Shown here piece by piece: positions 46,921 to 58,809 of a stretch of DNA of 64,000 nucleotides (its first letter is position 1; each line of letters begins with the position of its first letter). The notes below the pieces were generated by a model that was not told the DNA's origin, did not search any database, and was given only the letters and a program-made list of their open reading frames with translations. A program made the translations under genes and the position numbers. The stretch spans positions 1 to 64,000 of the forward strand of contig JBBMOL010000185.1 in NCBI GenBank assembly GCA_037954665.1, read 5' to 3'. The DNA comes from Laguncularia racemosa (lineage: Eukaryota > Streptophyta > Magnoliopsida > Myrtales > Combretaceae).

Positions 46921-47424
46921 AGGCAAGGGAATTGAAATTTTGTCAATGTCTATGAATGCCGATATTCAATACAAATTTCGTTGAGTCCAGTTTTCATTTT
47001 TTATAAGCAAAGTTAATGTCTCTGAATGGTCAATAATTCCAACAAATACTCATTAAAACAAACATTCCTAACACATTACCTAGCACTTCACCAATGAATA
47101 ATAAACATTGAAAATGAATCTCAATAAATTTGTGATATATTTTTACCTACTTTTGAGCATTGAACCTGGTGCATTAGTAAGATAACACCACCGTCAAAAG
47201 AGCCATACGCACAAGAAAGGAAGTGCATCAAGACCTTCAACCCTGTGTTAAAGCAAGAGTATGCAAAGCAAGAGTAAACCAGCACGAAGGTTCGGTTGTT
47301 TGGTTGCTGTCTGCGATAAATTGGTAAGCATATTAGAACAAATAACTATCATCCACATGTCATGAAAACATCAAATCATTTAACTTAATCAATAGAAGCA
47401 TTTTCAAAAGCATAAGATTAGTCA
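46921..47424 (+). other. Tat/Ogre 3' untranslated sequence
   Basis: Between the integrase end and the tandem repeats I see no coding region. Confidence 0.5.
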
Positions 47425-48330
47425 GCCCACAATAAGGCACTTAATCTAAACATCCCCATGAAAATGTCAGCCTACATTGGAGCACTTCCCTAAACATCCT
47501 CTCGGAGGGTTGGCACATTAAGGCACCTTTCAAGACATGTATTCCTACCATAGGTTTAGTCAGCCCACATTGGGGCACTTCCCTAAACATCCTCTCTTAA
47601 GATTAGCCCATAAGGGCACCTTTTTGAGACGTTTCTCCCAGCCGTAGGTTAGTTAGCCCACAATGGGCACTTTCCTAAATATCTCTTCCTAAGGTCAGCC
47701 TGTAGAGGTACCTTTCGAAACATTTCTTCTCTCAGGGTCGTGAGTCTAAGAAGACACTTCCCACCATAGGTTAGTCAGCCCACAATGGGCACTTTCCCAA
47801 ACATCCCTTCAAAAATGTCAGCCTATAGGGGCACCTTTTGAGGCATGTCCTCTCGCTATAGGCTAGTTAGCCCGCAAAAGGGGCACTTTCCTAGACACCC
47901 TTGCTTGAAGTTAGCTCCTAGGAGCACTTTTTGAAGCTATCGATTAGGGTTTGCTCATAGGAGCACTTTTCGAATCTATCAGTTAACTTAGAAGAGCACT
48001 TTCAAATCTATCGATTAGTTAGCTCAGAGGAGCACTTTTCGAATCTATCAATTAATCAGCTCATAGGGGCACTTTTTCAAGTTTGTCGATCACCAATTAG
48101 TCAGCTCACAAGTGCACTCTTCGAAGATGTTTTCCCCAAACAGTCGCTAGTCTAGCCAAACACTTCTGTGGACAAGTAGCCATTTCGTAAGAGCACTTCC
48201 TAAGATAATCTTCTCTTTAAGGTTGCTAGTCCGATAAGACGCTTCCTATCATCAGCTATTACATACTCTTAAACAATCCTTAAGATGTTTCCTATCACCA
48301 ATTAGTCAGCCCATAGAGCACTTTTTGGAT
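47425..48330 (+). repeat. Tandem repeats in the Tat/Ogre 3' region
   Basis: Degenerate units of about 110 bp carry TTAGTCAGCCCACAATGGGG, then CACTTTCCTAAACATCC and a second half with GTCAGCCTATAGGGGCACCT. They pass after about 47,900 into shorter ~45-bp units with GCTCATAGGAGCACTTTT, then CGAATCTATC. They lie between the pol end and LTR X1. Confidence 0.8.
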
Positions 48331-48550
48331 GATACATTACTCCAGATTGCTAGACCATTCCCTAAGTAATACCAACCATCGCAAAATACTCGTGGGATTA
48401 TTAGCTCGTGGAACATTTTCCTACTAGAGACCCAATTCTAGATAACCAGCCAAACCAAGGCGTTATCCACCTAATCAAGAGGCCAAAAATGGAGTTTTTT
48501 TTTTTGTCTTTGTAGTTAAGCTTTCAAACTTTACTACAAAGAGATGCAGT

Positions 48551-50955
48551 TGTAAACGCCCCATTTTTTCCCTAAAAATCAATAATAATCAATTTTCAAT
48601 TTTTTTCATTTTTTTACATTTTTTTTCTAATTTAGCAAAAATAGGACAAATATTCCAAAAATAAAATAAATAAGAAAAAAACATCAATTTTGGAAAATAA
48701 TTGCAGAAATGGCAATAAAAAGGATTAAATAATTTTTATAAATTTTGGAATTTCAAAAAAATAAAAAAATTGCATTGCATATATGCAAATTGCGAAAATA
48801 AAAAAATCGCGAAAGTGGGCTAGCCCAGCTGGTCCGAACCTTGGTCTGGTGCACGCGGGAATGGCTCAGGTCGCAGGTTTGAAATGCGGGGGAGGCAAAA
48901 TCCGCGTTTTGCAAATTTTTTCTTTGCTCGGGACACGTGTCAGCAACTAATTGGCTGGAGCAGATGCACGTGCTGGGTGCGTGATCATCTTTAAACCTTC
49001 GTCTGAGATCGCCGGCGAGTAGGAAAAATCGAATTTCGACTGTTTTGATTCGATTTTTTGCACAAATCCAGCAAATCTTCAATAGAAAAAGATAAGCATC
49101 ATCCAATTAGAATCAAATCGCAACAAATTGATGGATTTGCACAAATCGAGATGGTTTTAACCGTAAATCCGATTTGCTTCAATCAGTGGAAATCCAAGCT
49201 TATCCAACTCGATTCCTTACGCCTATAAATAGAGGATGAAGGGAGGAAGCAGAAACACAGATAAAAAGTGAGAAAAAGAGAGAAAAAAGAGAGAATCGAA
49301 GCCTCGCCGGAGTTGCTAAGTCGCGACCACCGATCAAGCATCGAGCTGCCACCAGGAGGCGTTTTTGGAGAAATCCACCGCCACGGTTGAGTTCCCCACC
49401 CCCGAGAACCTAGGAACCAACACCTCAATCGCTTCGAAAGGCCACCAGAACACCGTTAACGAGCACTCCTAGCCACCGTGCCCAATCGACCCGCCTCGAC
49501 CCGATCCGACCCAACCGACCCAACCCGCACACTAAACCGGATCCAGGTAAGTCAAATTTTCTGATTTATTTTATTTTATTTTATTTTATTTATTTATTTA
49601 TTTTATTTTATTTTTTCGAATTTCTATAGTTGTTTATTTGTTATTTAATTCAAAAATAAAAATATTAGGATTTAGATTAGTTTTTTTAGGAATTAATTTA
49701 GGATGAATAATAATAAGAATAAATAATTATAATAATAAATATAAAAATGTGAAATATATAAAGAAAATGATAAAAAATATTAGAAAAAATAATAATAATA
49801 AGCTATATTTTTGTCTAGGGTAGATAAATAATATAAGAGAAAATTTTTCAATAAAAATTATAAAAATTATAAAAAATTAAGAAAAATCAATAAAAATTAT
49901 AAAAATTAATAAAAATCAATGAAAACTTATAATAATGGAAATGGGTTGAAAAATAGAAAAATAAAATTTTTATCACCTAGAAAAATAATTTTCTTAAATA
50001 AATCCAAAATTGGTTTTTTCCTAAAAATTACTATTTTCAAAAAATCAAATTATCAAGCTTAGGCTTAGATTTTTTCAGAAAAAATACTAAAATAGTAAGA
50101 ACGTAAATCAAAAGTAATTTCATAATTAAAAATCACAAAACGCATTAAGGTTTTTCAGGAAAAGCGAACTACGGCACGTTTGATCCTAAATAGCAAGTAC
50201 GTAGGCACCCATTTGGGCAATCCTAAAAAGGAACAAAAATCATTTTCTCAGAATAGGTTATTCAAAAAAAAAATAAAAAGACAACAAACAAATAAATAAA
50301 AGACATTTCGATAAGGTTTAGATTTTAGGAGATTAGGGTGGTAACCTTAGGGTTTTAATAGGTTAGCCTCCGAATCCAGAAACTCTGGTTTTCCCTTTCC
50401 TCTTTTCACAAAAAACGAAAAGAGGAAATCACGAGACCATGGTCCAAATTAGGATTTTATCTGCTCAATTAGTCTTAAATTTAATCTTTTCAACCAATTG
50501 GGTGGGAACTCCAAAACAAAACGAAATTCCTAAATCAAGCGAGATCTACTTTAAAGAGCAAAGGCTATATAGACGGATTAGGAATTTAAAATAAAAAAAA
50601 GACTCCACATATTATAGATATAATAGTAGCACATAATATAAATATAAATAAAATATATAAAGGCCCTTTTGTAAATATTTTTGAAAATTCTACATGGGAA
50701 CTGTTTTGGTTTTAAAAAAGTTAACTCCCGAATCCAGTACTCTATTCATATTTTCTAAATATTTTTTTGGAAAATTTGCGACTAAAGCTATTAAGTTTTT
50801 AAACTACCAATTAACTTTAACTCTATTTTCCAAATTAGGGTTGGGGCGACTCTTTTCAAAAATTAATTTTCCTTAATTTAGCGAGTAATCCATATTAAAT
50901 GGGTAGGATTTAGTATAGATTAAAATTAAGGAAAATGATAAAAAATTAAACTCAA
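48551..50955 (+). repeat. Tat/Ogre LTR X1 (about 2.4 kb)
   Basis: Starts TGTAAACGCCCCATTTT and runs to about 50,955, just before a primer-binding site. It contains a tRNA-like A/B-box segment (48,820-48,890), TATA box CCTATAAATAGAGGA (about 49,222), a GACCC-rich repeat (49,480-49,530) and a consensus splice donor CAGGTAAGT (49,544-49,552). X2 (59,528) shares this layout. AT-rich low-complexity sequence fills 49,560-50,150. Confidence 0.75.
48820..48890 (+). promoter_or_regulatory. tRNA-like A box / B box segment in LTR X1
   Basis: TAGCCCAGCTGG (48,821-48,832) resembles a Pol III A box. GGTTTGAAATG (48,876-48,886) is a mutated B box (GGTTCGAANCC) preceded by GGTCGCA, at tRNA-like spacing. The equivalent positions in X2 and X3 keep parts of the same pattern. 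Confidence 0.5.
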
Positions 50956-50960
50956 TAGGA

Positions 50961-50979
50961 AGACGACTCCATTGGGGAC
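50961..50979 (+). other. Primer-binding site after LTR X1 (tRNA-Arg-like)
   Basis: AGACGACTCCATTGGGGAC resembles the TGGCGACTCNNNTGGGGAC site of Tat/Ogre elements. Its presence makes X1 also the 5' LTR of a second element, T2. Confidence 0.65.
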
Positions 50980-51593
50980 TGTCTTTTCAAAAGTGGGTTA
51001 GCTGTGTAGCAATTTTTCTCCAATGTCTAAAAGGCCTTTATTTACTTGTATGTGTCATTCTTATTGTTTACCTTTGGAATTATTTTTTGTAATAGTGGTA
51101 CTAACTCAGTTTTGAGTTATGTAGAAAAAAGAAAAGAAGAAAAAAAAAGAAAAAAAAAAGCAAAAAGCAAAAAAGGGAAAGAGGAAAGAGGCCTGACGGG
51201 CCAATATGAAAGTTCTTTTCTACACATGTCTAGATGTGGTCGAACTTGAGTTATTTAGAAAATTAGGACAGAATGCTATTGTGTACCTGTCAAGTTGTAG
51301 TGGTGTATACCACCGCTTGATAGCGATTAGGCGATTTCACTCCAAACTTCGATGTAAGCCACCTATTACAGAGCCGAAGGACCTTTAAACTTACCCTTCT
51401 TTCCCCATGTGTATGCTTTTTATCTATTTTATGTTTATGTTGTTTTCTTTCTGCAAATGAAAAGTAATGTGGCAATACAAGCATAAAGCTGAAAATCTAT
51501 TAATGTTTAAAATCGTAGTCTTTGTAATATCTTTTCTCTGTATTTCTTCATTTTGTAAAATTTGGTTTTTTCCTATTGTAATCTGTAGTAAAA

Positions 51594-52190
51594 TGGAGAA
51601 CCAAACCAAAGACAGGTTAGAGTATATCAATGAAATCCACATGGATCAGTATGCTTACCTGTAGAAACCTTGCATGGGTTTGGTTGATACATTCATCAAG
51701 AACATCAAGATTGCATTATCCAGAAGATCGGCCGGGTTTGATGTCTTAATGAAGGTACAACTTAAGGGGGATTTAATTAGAGCTATGGCCCATTTTTGGA
51801 TCCTGAGTCATCATCGTTCAATTTTTGGCCTTATAAGTTGGCACCCACCCATAAAGGAGTATACCCAATTACTTAGTGCCCCTACCATGGAAAATGGAAT
51901 AGTGACCCCAAACTTGGAAGCCTAACCTATGAACATATTCTATCACCTGTTAGTGGTCGGGAAAAGTGAAATGGTTGAAGCACTAACTGAATGCAAGGGC
52001 AAGTGTATCTAGTTTTCCGCATTGGGAAGTTGGTATGTGTACTCATCAACTTATCCAATAGGCAAGACATGTTTGGTGGAGGATATGATGATTGGCAAAG
52101 GAACCGCATCAATGCATTCATACTAACAGCATTTGCAACTATTCTTTCCCACAAGGGCAATCTAACGTCCTATTTTAGGGTATTGAGCTA
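51594..52190 (+). pseudogene. Tat/Ogre T2 first ORF (DUF7745-like)
   Basis: Starts MENQTKDRLEYINEIHMDQY at 51,594. A frame-shifted continuation has AMAHFWDPESS-like, then APTHKGVYPIT-like sequence (51,780-51,870). From memory it resembles the DUF7745-type domain found near plant Ogre/Tat elements (HFWDP, then LTPTLEEY). The stretch 52,030-52,190 reads FRIGKLVCVLINLSNRQDMF and INAFILTAFATILSHKGNLT. Stops are present. The assignment rests on a few motifs. Confidence 0.5.
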
Positions 52191-52254
52191 GTCCCCAATT
52201 TCTAGCAGGTAAGTTGATGAGAGTCATTTATGGGAGCCAAGCCAGAAGATGGAA

Positions 52255-52435
52255 TTGGATCCTCTTGAAGTGCCACCATGACCGATCACAAGAACTCGAG
52301 CGAAAAGATTCAAGGAAGCACTTAATGGGTTGATAAAGGATGTCCACGAAGCCGAAAAGGATTGGAGCAACCAGGAGAATGCACTTGCACTTGTACAAGT
52401 CATTTAAGGAGATCAAAGCATAGGAGGTCAAAGCT
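52255..52435 (+). pseudogene. Gypsy F polyprotein tail next to LTR
   Basis: Reads LEPLEVPP, stop, PITRTRAKRFKEALNGLIKD, then VHEAEKDWSNQENALALVQV. This basic ITRxRAKRFKEAL segment is common near plant gypsy polyprotein ends. A related, inverted segment (RSFKESKALGARDDQREL) occurs on the minus strand at 54,480-54,570. Confidence 0.45.
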
Positions 52436-52976
52436 GCCAGCCTTGACAATGCTGGCCTGAGCACTACCGGCCTTGACCCGGCGTTGCCATTCGCGCACGA
52501 CAGAAGGACTACGTCAACTCACTACGCTACCGCCTTTCTACCCGGCGTACATCCTACGTCGGCTATTACACCGCTGGTTTTTATTCCCCGTTTGTTATTT
52601 TTTCCCCGACTTTATGATGTTATGTCATTTTGGGCTTTTATTATTACGAGTTGTAAACCCTAATATAAGCTTCTAGGGTTGAGAACAGAACATAGAACAC
52701 ATATACAAGGTTGAATAACACATTTTGGAGAATTCCTCTCTTGGTTCTCTAAAGAACTTCTCTTGAACTTATCAGATTTCTTTCGTGGCATTTATCCCGA
52801 CTTATCAATCGGTCTTTCATCTGATTGTGGCATCTACAGAATATACCAAGGTTCTTGCCTCACTTATAGGCAACGGGTCGCGGTTCCACTCGTTTGTTTT
52901 TTTGGCATCTTGGGTTGCAAATTCCGAATGTATTGGTATTAGGTTTCGTCACACATGGGCGTGGTTCGTATCAGTT
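52436..52976 (+). repeat. LTR of gypsy F
   Basis: The sequence between the tail-like coding piece and a perfect tRNA(Met) primer-binding site contains GGCCTTGAC/CTGGCCTGA motifs at its start. The exact left end is uncertain. Confidence 0.5.
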
Positions 52977-52989
52977 TGGTATCAGAGCC
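52977..52989 (+). other. Primer-binding site of gypsy F (tRNA-Met)
   Basis: TGGTATCAGAGCC, a perfect initiator-tRNA(Met) complement. Confidence 0.85.
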
Positions 52990-53444
52990 TAGGTTTGTTA
53001 AACATCAGTTCGGTTTTAGGAAGGTAACATCAAAACCCAACTCCAATCGTTCATATCAATTGTTCATATCAGGTTTCGTGTTGTCATAGCTTTGTACTCA
53101 AGTTCATACAGTTAATTGTTTTCTAGAGAGTGTAGTGCATCCTATTAATTTGTTACAAAAAAAAAAACGTGAACAAGAACAAAACAAAGGTAACAAAAAG
53201 GAAAGAAAAAGAGGAAAATTTCGAGCCCTTAGAGTTGTGTTGAATTCTACATAAGGGATTGGTGTAGTTTGGGTTAGTTCCAAGAGAATTGAGAAGAGGA
53301 ATTGGTGAGTTGATATCATCATTGCTTGTGAGAATACACGAGTGATTGTGGGAAATATTCCTTTGAGTGAAACACGTAAGGAGTGAATCATGAGGCTTAA
53401 TGATATATATTTTTTGTTAGTACTAACCTTTTTCTGTAGGAACT

Positions 53445-53770
53445 ATGTCGAGGCAACATTCTCCTGAAGGTGAAAGGGGAAGGTTTGATGCTAGGTTAGT
53501 GATTGAGGCATTGAGGAGTGAGATGAAGACATGTTTCAGGAGGACATGGAACAAATTGATGAGACAGTGGAGCAAAAACTAGAGTAATCTAAAAACGTCT
53601 TCCAAGGGCGTAAGAGAGAGAGTTGTTCTAAGAGAGTACAAAGGGGTGGAGATGAAATGTCTGATGATGAATTTGATGAACCTTCTGTTGGGAGTTATAG
53701 AGGTTATGGTGATAGGGAAAAGAGGGGAAAAGGGATTGGGAAAATGAAAGAAGGAATAGAGAGGGTAATC
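53445..53770 (+). pseudogene. Gypsy F gag start (runs into gap)
   Basis: From ATG 53,445 it reads MSRQHSPEGERGRFDARLVI, then EALRSEMKT, the N-terminus of a gypsy gag. A frameshift and a stop follow, and charged sequence continues (MSDDEFDEPSVGSYRGYGDR from 53,657) up to the N gap at 53,771. Confidence 0.55.
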
Positions 53771-54270
53771 NNNNNNNNNNNNNNNNNNNNNNNNNNNNNN
53801 NNNNNNNNNNNNNNNNNNNNNNNNNNNNNNNNNNNNNNNNNNNNNNNNNNNNNNNNNNNNNNNNNNNNNNNNNNNNNNNNNNNNNNNNNNNNNNNNNNNN
53901 NNNNNNNNNNNNNNNNNNNNNNNNNNNNNNNNNNNNNNNNNNNNNNNNNNNNNNNNNNNNNNNNNNNNNNNNNNNNNNNNNNNNNNNNNNNNNNNNNNNN
54001 NNNNNNNNNNNNNNNNNNNNNNNNNNNNNNNNNNNNNNNNNNNNNNNNNNNNNNNNNNNNNNNNNNNNNNNNNNNNNNNNNNNNNNNNNNNNNNNNNNNN
54101 NNNNNNNNNNNNNNNNNNNNNNNNNNNNNNNNNNNNNNNNNNNNNNNNNNNNNNNNNNNNNNNNNNNNNNNNNNNNNNNNNNNNNNNNNNNNNNNNNNNN
54201 NNNNNNNNNNNNNNNNNNNNNNNNNNNNNNNNNNNNNNNNNNNNNNNNNNNNNNNNNNNNNNNNNNNNNN
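53771..54270. other. Assembly gap (500 N)
   Basis: Exactly 500 N, a conventional scaffold gap. ORFs crossing it are meaningless. Confidence 1.
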
Positions 54271-54600
54271 TCAAAGATGAAAAAAAACTCCCTTTTTTAC
54301 TCGTTTCTCGGTATAAATAGGAAGACATCTAAGCAATACTCGTAATTCAGGGAATAAGGAAAAATACAACGTAATTAAAAGATGGCCGGTTGTCAAGGCC
54401 GGCTCAAGGCCAGCGGCGTATATGTAAAGGCTAGCAACCTTTCAAAACCGACTTCAAGGCCAGCAACCTTGATCCTGGACCGATTCCTTCCACTTGATTT
54501 CCATCACATTAAGTTCCCTTTGATCATCCCTTGCCCCCAGAGCTTTGGATTCCTTGAAGCTTCTCACTTGTGATGTTTATCAAACCCTGTACATGAGAAT
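54271..54600 (-). repeat. Inverted LTR-like piece of gypsy F family
   Basis: On the minus strand CGCTGGCCTTGAGCCGGCCT, then TGACA resembles the start of the LTR at 52,436. It is preceded by a coding-like RSFKESKALG tail, as on the plus strand. TATAAATAGG is present near 54,313 on the plus strand, so orientation is not fully settled. Confidence 0.4.
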
Positions 54601-55480
54601 TAGGATTTGTTGTAGCTTCTTAGCTCGGGATCTTGTGATTGGTCCTTGAGGTAGGCTTATTGGACTTGAATCCCTTTAAACTTCAACTTCAGCCACTTGA
54701 CTTTCTTCTTATTCAGCCCTTGAACTTGGGACAGTGGCTCTTCCCTAACAACTTATCACTCTTTGGTTACTAAGTTGTGTGGTGTTGAAGTGTGAGTGTG
54801 CTGTACTGTTTTTGTCTTGTTCCTATTCTTGTTCCTATTTATGTGTCTGCTACTAGTTTTTTGCATGTTCATTTGGTCACTACTCCTGTTTTGTTCATGT
54901 GCGATGTGTGTATATAGTAACCATAGACTTGCAATTTATTTTAATCAATTTACCCTTTTTTAGTTTTGTGTTGGATTAATTATTATGAACTATTCATAAA
55001 TTGAAAAAAAGTTAACGTTAGACATATAATGACTTTTACTGTCTGTGTTATCCATCATTTTTTTTATTTAATGTAACTTGCTTTTATACTTATAAAATAG
55101 TCATTGGTAGTAGTCCCCCCCCCTATGATGATGTTGACATGATGATGAAGATGATGATGAAGATGTAGATGATAATGATGATGTTGATGGGAGAGATGAT
55201 GGAAATTGTGATGATTTATTTAGTTTAGTTGTTATTTTGTATTATGATTTAAGAATTCATAACTTTTATTGGGATTATAGTTGATTATTTCTTAGTTGAT
55301 TATCTATATTGTATAACTTATGCTTGATTATCTATATTATGACTTTATTATAACTTATGACCAAAATGTATACTAAATTTCTTTATTTCTATTATTCATT
55401 ATATTTTTTTATGACTACTGTAATTAAATTATAATATTTGAAAGTTATTTTACAAATGTTGTAAAAAACTTATTTTTCTA
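54601..55480. other. AT-rich unassigned stretch with GAT microsatellite
   Basis: No coding region is recognised. A (GAT/GAA)n-type microsatellite lies at 55,125-55,215. Confidence 0.5.
55125..55215 (+). repeat. GAT microsatellite
   Basis: Imperfect GATGATGAAGATGATGATGA-type trinucleotide repeat. Confidence 0.85.
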
Positions 55481-55489
55481 CGTTCCAAT

Positions 55490-56700
55490 TCTACAGACTC
55501 CTTCGCGATTCTACATAAAATCATGAGTTTGATAACAATGGTTCCTAGATTGATCGATTTTGTGTGCTTTGTGAAACTCCTTTCTGGTTGTTTTGATACT
55601 GTTGTAGCTGAATAATAGATTAATGAGCTTCAAAAAGCTTTTGCTACTTAGATGTGCCTATTAAAGGAGCTTAATTATGTTGTATTTAAGTTGAAAGGGG
55701 ATGCTTACAACTGTTGGAAATTAGCTAAGCTTGAAAAGCTTTTGCTTACTTATGATGTGCCTTATTAGAGGAAGCTTGATTATGTTGTATTTATGTTAAA
55801 AGGGGATACTTACAACTGTTGGAAATTGGCTAGTAGGTTAATTTAAGTAAAGTGAATTGAGGAGCTTTTAGGGAAGCTTTCTTTGAGAAGAACTTCCAAT
55901 AGACTTTGAAGGACAAATTAATTGCTATTTTCTACAACCTTAAGTAGGGAAACAAAAGTTTTGAGGAATATGAAGATGAAATGAATAGGTTGATGAAATT
56001 TCTTCCAAAGCTCTTAGAAACAATGAACCCTACAAAATTAATAAGTTTCTAAATGAGCTTGAGTTAAATCTTCAAGAGAAAGTGAAATCTTTTAAGCAAA
56101 GAGGCTTTACACAAATGTGAACAAAGGTGCACTAGGTGCCTTAGGCCTCATAAGATAAGAGAAAAGTAAGTGGAATCCTAAGCCTACGTCACTTGTAAGA
56201 AGGAGGGACACAAAGGCTTCAAATGCCCAAGGTTACCCTTTAGCTAATTTTCTACTATCATTGCAAGCAAAGGGGTCATAAAGCTCATGAGTGAACTAAG
56301 GGACAAAAACTAACTGTAAATAGAATTTTTGATAAAAGTTGAGGGAGGTGCTAGGTTTATGCTCTTTTAGCATGAGGAGATTCAGGCATGCTCTTAGTCT
56401 CCACTCATTATACTTATGTGTGGATTGACACCAAAGCCACACACTTTTTCATATCAGAGATGTATGCGAATGCATATGCTTTAGTTATTGATGATTTACA
56501 TAATAGTATGTATGTTAGTTCCCCACTAGGCAATGTACTTTTGATTAAATTAAGATATGATGTGTGATAATTCAGTATTTGTTAAGTTAAGACAAAAACA
56601 ATATTGTAGTGATAAAAGATGCAATAAATTCATTTGTAATAAAATAAAGTGTAAAGTTAAGAAGGTTAGTGGTGGTTTATAGACGTTCATCTTTATGAGT
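55490..56700 (+). pseudogene. Gypsy H gag and protease relic
   Basis: Gag: DVPIKGELNYVVFKLKGDAY, then NCWKLA (55,650-55,725), repeated as a tandem copy YDVPY, stop, RKLDYVVFMLKGDTYNCWKL (to 55,830). Then come FEEYEDEMNRLMKFLPKLLE (about 55,960-56,020) and a zinc-knuckle remnant TCKKEGHKGFKCPR (about 56,190-56,235). Protease: DTKATHFFISEMYANAYALV and IDDLHNSMYVSSPLGNVLL (56,428-56,545), with the active-site DSGA changed to DTKA. Many stops are present. It is a Ty3/gypsy copy distinct from Athila and Tat. Confidence 0.7.
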
Positions 56701-58800
56701 CAGTTTTTCTTCCAGTATCAAATTTTATGGAATTGATTAATCCTCTTGATGTGATACACTATTTGAAAAAAAAAAAAATTAAATGAGTTGCATGATTCCT
56801 ATAATTTTACCCTATCTCACACTCCTCAAGATAACACATGCATTATAGAATCTCCATTGCTTCTCTCAAATAGTACAAACAATTTGGTTTAAGAGTTGTA
56901 AACTCTCTGAATAAGGATTATAGTATGTTCTTTTAAACTTTCTCTCAATATCTTAAATAAAGCAATACATCATATGACACTTTAGTTTAGATTATCTTTT
57001 TCATATTTCTTTGTTTTTGTCCGATGGGGTCATTTATCCTATCGTATCAAATTATAAATTTATTAACCTAAAGAAAATCTAACAACCTAGCTAGGTAAGT
57101 ATACCATAAGATTTCAAAGTTTAAAATTTCTCAAATAAAGATTAAATTTTTTATGTGGGAAAATTTTAAATTTTTCCCTCCCTTGGGAAAAACATGCAAT
57201 CTTTTATTCATGAAGATCTATCTTATTAGTTGAGCCCTTTCTTTTTTTTAAAACAAGTTCAATTGCAATAAATTTGTTTGCAAAAATTTAATTTACACGG
57301 CATTTAAAATTTTTACATGTTAGATAAAAACAAAAACCCTTTTCTTTAATAATAAGTAATTAAATAACATGGTTTAAAGTTTAAAATTTTTGCAGGGAAA
57401 AATAAATTTTATTCCCCCATGGAATTTACAGTAATAAGGGAAATTTTAGAGAAGTAATAAGAATTTGATGAAAAAAATTTAAACCCTTTGTAAAACATTT
57501 TGTGTTTTAAAATGATGCTCTAGGATTTTCCTTTTTCCAGATTCTTTAATTTTGTCTCTTGGGGTTTTTTAGAGTGATTTATGAAAAAAAATTAAATCCG
57601 GGCCCCAAATTTTCTTTAATAAAGGAGTTTTATGTTTAAGGGAAACAAGTGGCATGCACGACTTAGTGCTTTGCTCATGTTTGGGCCATGTACTTTGGAA
57701 AAAAGTGAAATTCTAGCGTTTTGGGTTTGTATACCCTCTTGCAAAAACCCATGTTGGAAGGGTTTTGCACTCTAAAAATTTTAAAGTTTCTTCTCTAGGA
57801 GTTTCCTACTTTTAGCACCCCTCTTTCAACTTGTGCAGTAGTTAGGGCAAATTTCATGATACATTTTTATTATTTTTGTTTTAGTTTTGGGGTCCGTACG
57901 GTCTGTTGAAGGTTGTGTAAAGTAAAATTTACCTTTTTTTGTATTTTTTAGAAATTTTGCTTTATTTTGGTTAATTTTTTAAAAATTTTTAAAATTCATC
58001 TTTTAAACCCTTTTTAAAAAATATAAGAAATTAAGTGTCTTTTTCTTTAAAATTTAACAAAATTTTTTTAAAGAATATATTAAATAAAACTATAAATAAA
58101 GTTCTTTCAATATTTTTATTGTCCTTCTTTTGTTTTTTTGTTAGATCTTGTATCTCTTAAAATAGCGTTTGGTCTTTATGTTCAAAAAGTTGAAATTTTG
58201 GAAAAACCCCTTGTTTTTTGCCCTTTTTCATTAAAAATTTAAATTCCCTTTTTTATAAAGATATTTAGGTTTGTAAATTAGTCTTCTTCCATTTTTTATT
58301 GCTTTGACTTTTTTTTAAATGTTCCAAAATCTTAAAAAAGTGTCTTTTTTTTATTTATTTTGCTATTGTATGAATATTTGTTCCCCCGTAGAAAAATGAT
58401 TTGATTGTTACAAAAATATACCAATTTAGTTTTGGCTTTCCCAAAAAGGGGGTTACTTGGATGCTTGGGTTTTTTTTTTAAAATGTCTTTTTAAAATTTT
58501 TTTTTGAAATTTTTTTTATTTAAAAATTTTAAAAAGTGTTCTATTGTAAACTCCTTTTAGCTTTAAACCTTTAAACTAACATTAATGGTTCGGTTAGCTT
58601 CTAAAGCTTTTGAACAAACATTACATCCCAAATTTTTTTTTATGGGTTTAAAATTTTTGTTTTTTATTTTTTCCCGATAGGAAATTTTAAAAAAATAAAC
58701 CTTTTACTCAAGTGGCTTGGGACTTCAGAACCCAAAACAAAGGAAAAAACTAAAACTAATAAGGATGAAGGGAAAGTTTTATAAGATGACCCTTTAAACA
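56701..58800. other. AT-rich unassigned stretch, T/A-run rich
   Basis: Long runs of T and A with interspersed CCC/GGG and no credible coding frame. In its right part the texture resembles 42,249-44,150 (many short homopolymers). No LTR end or gene was recognised. Confidence 0.4.
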
Positions 58801-58809
58801 ATTGTTGAA

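Larger units (their letters stand above)
44150..50955 (+). mobile_element. Tat/Ogre-type Ty3/gypsy element T1 (3' part plus LTR X1)
   Basis: Reverse transcriptase, RNase H and integrase are followed by a long tandem-repeat 3' region and a 2.4-kb LTR. A tandem-repeat region between pol and the 3' LTR, long LTRs and a tRNA(Arg)-like primer-binding site are features of the Tat/Ogre lineage. Confidence 0.75.

Noticed and set aside
47425..48330. CRISPR-like array
   Set aside because: Units are long, diverged and without spacers of constant length, in a plant retrotransposon 3' region; this is an ordinary tandem repeat.
53579..54328. Long ORFs spanning the N gap
   Set aside because: Most of their length is N; only the short gag-like start at the left edge carries information.
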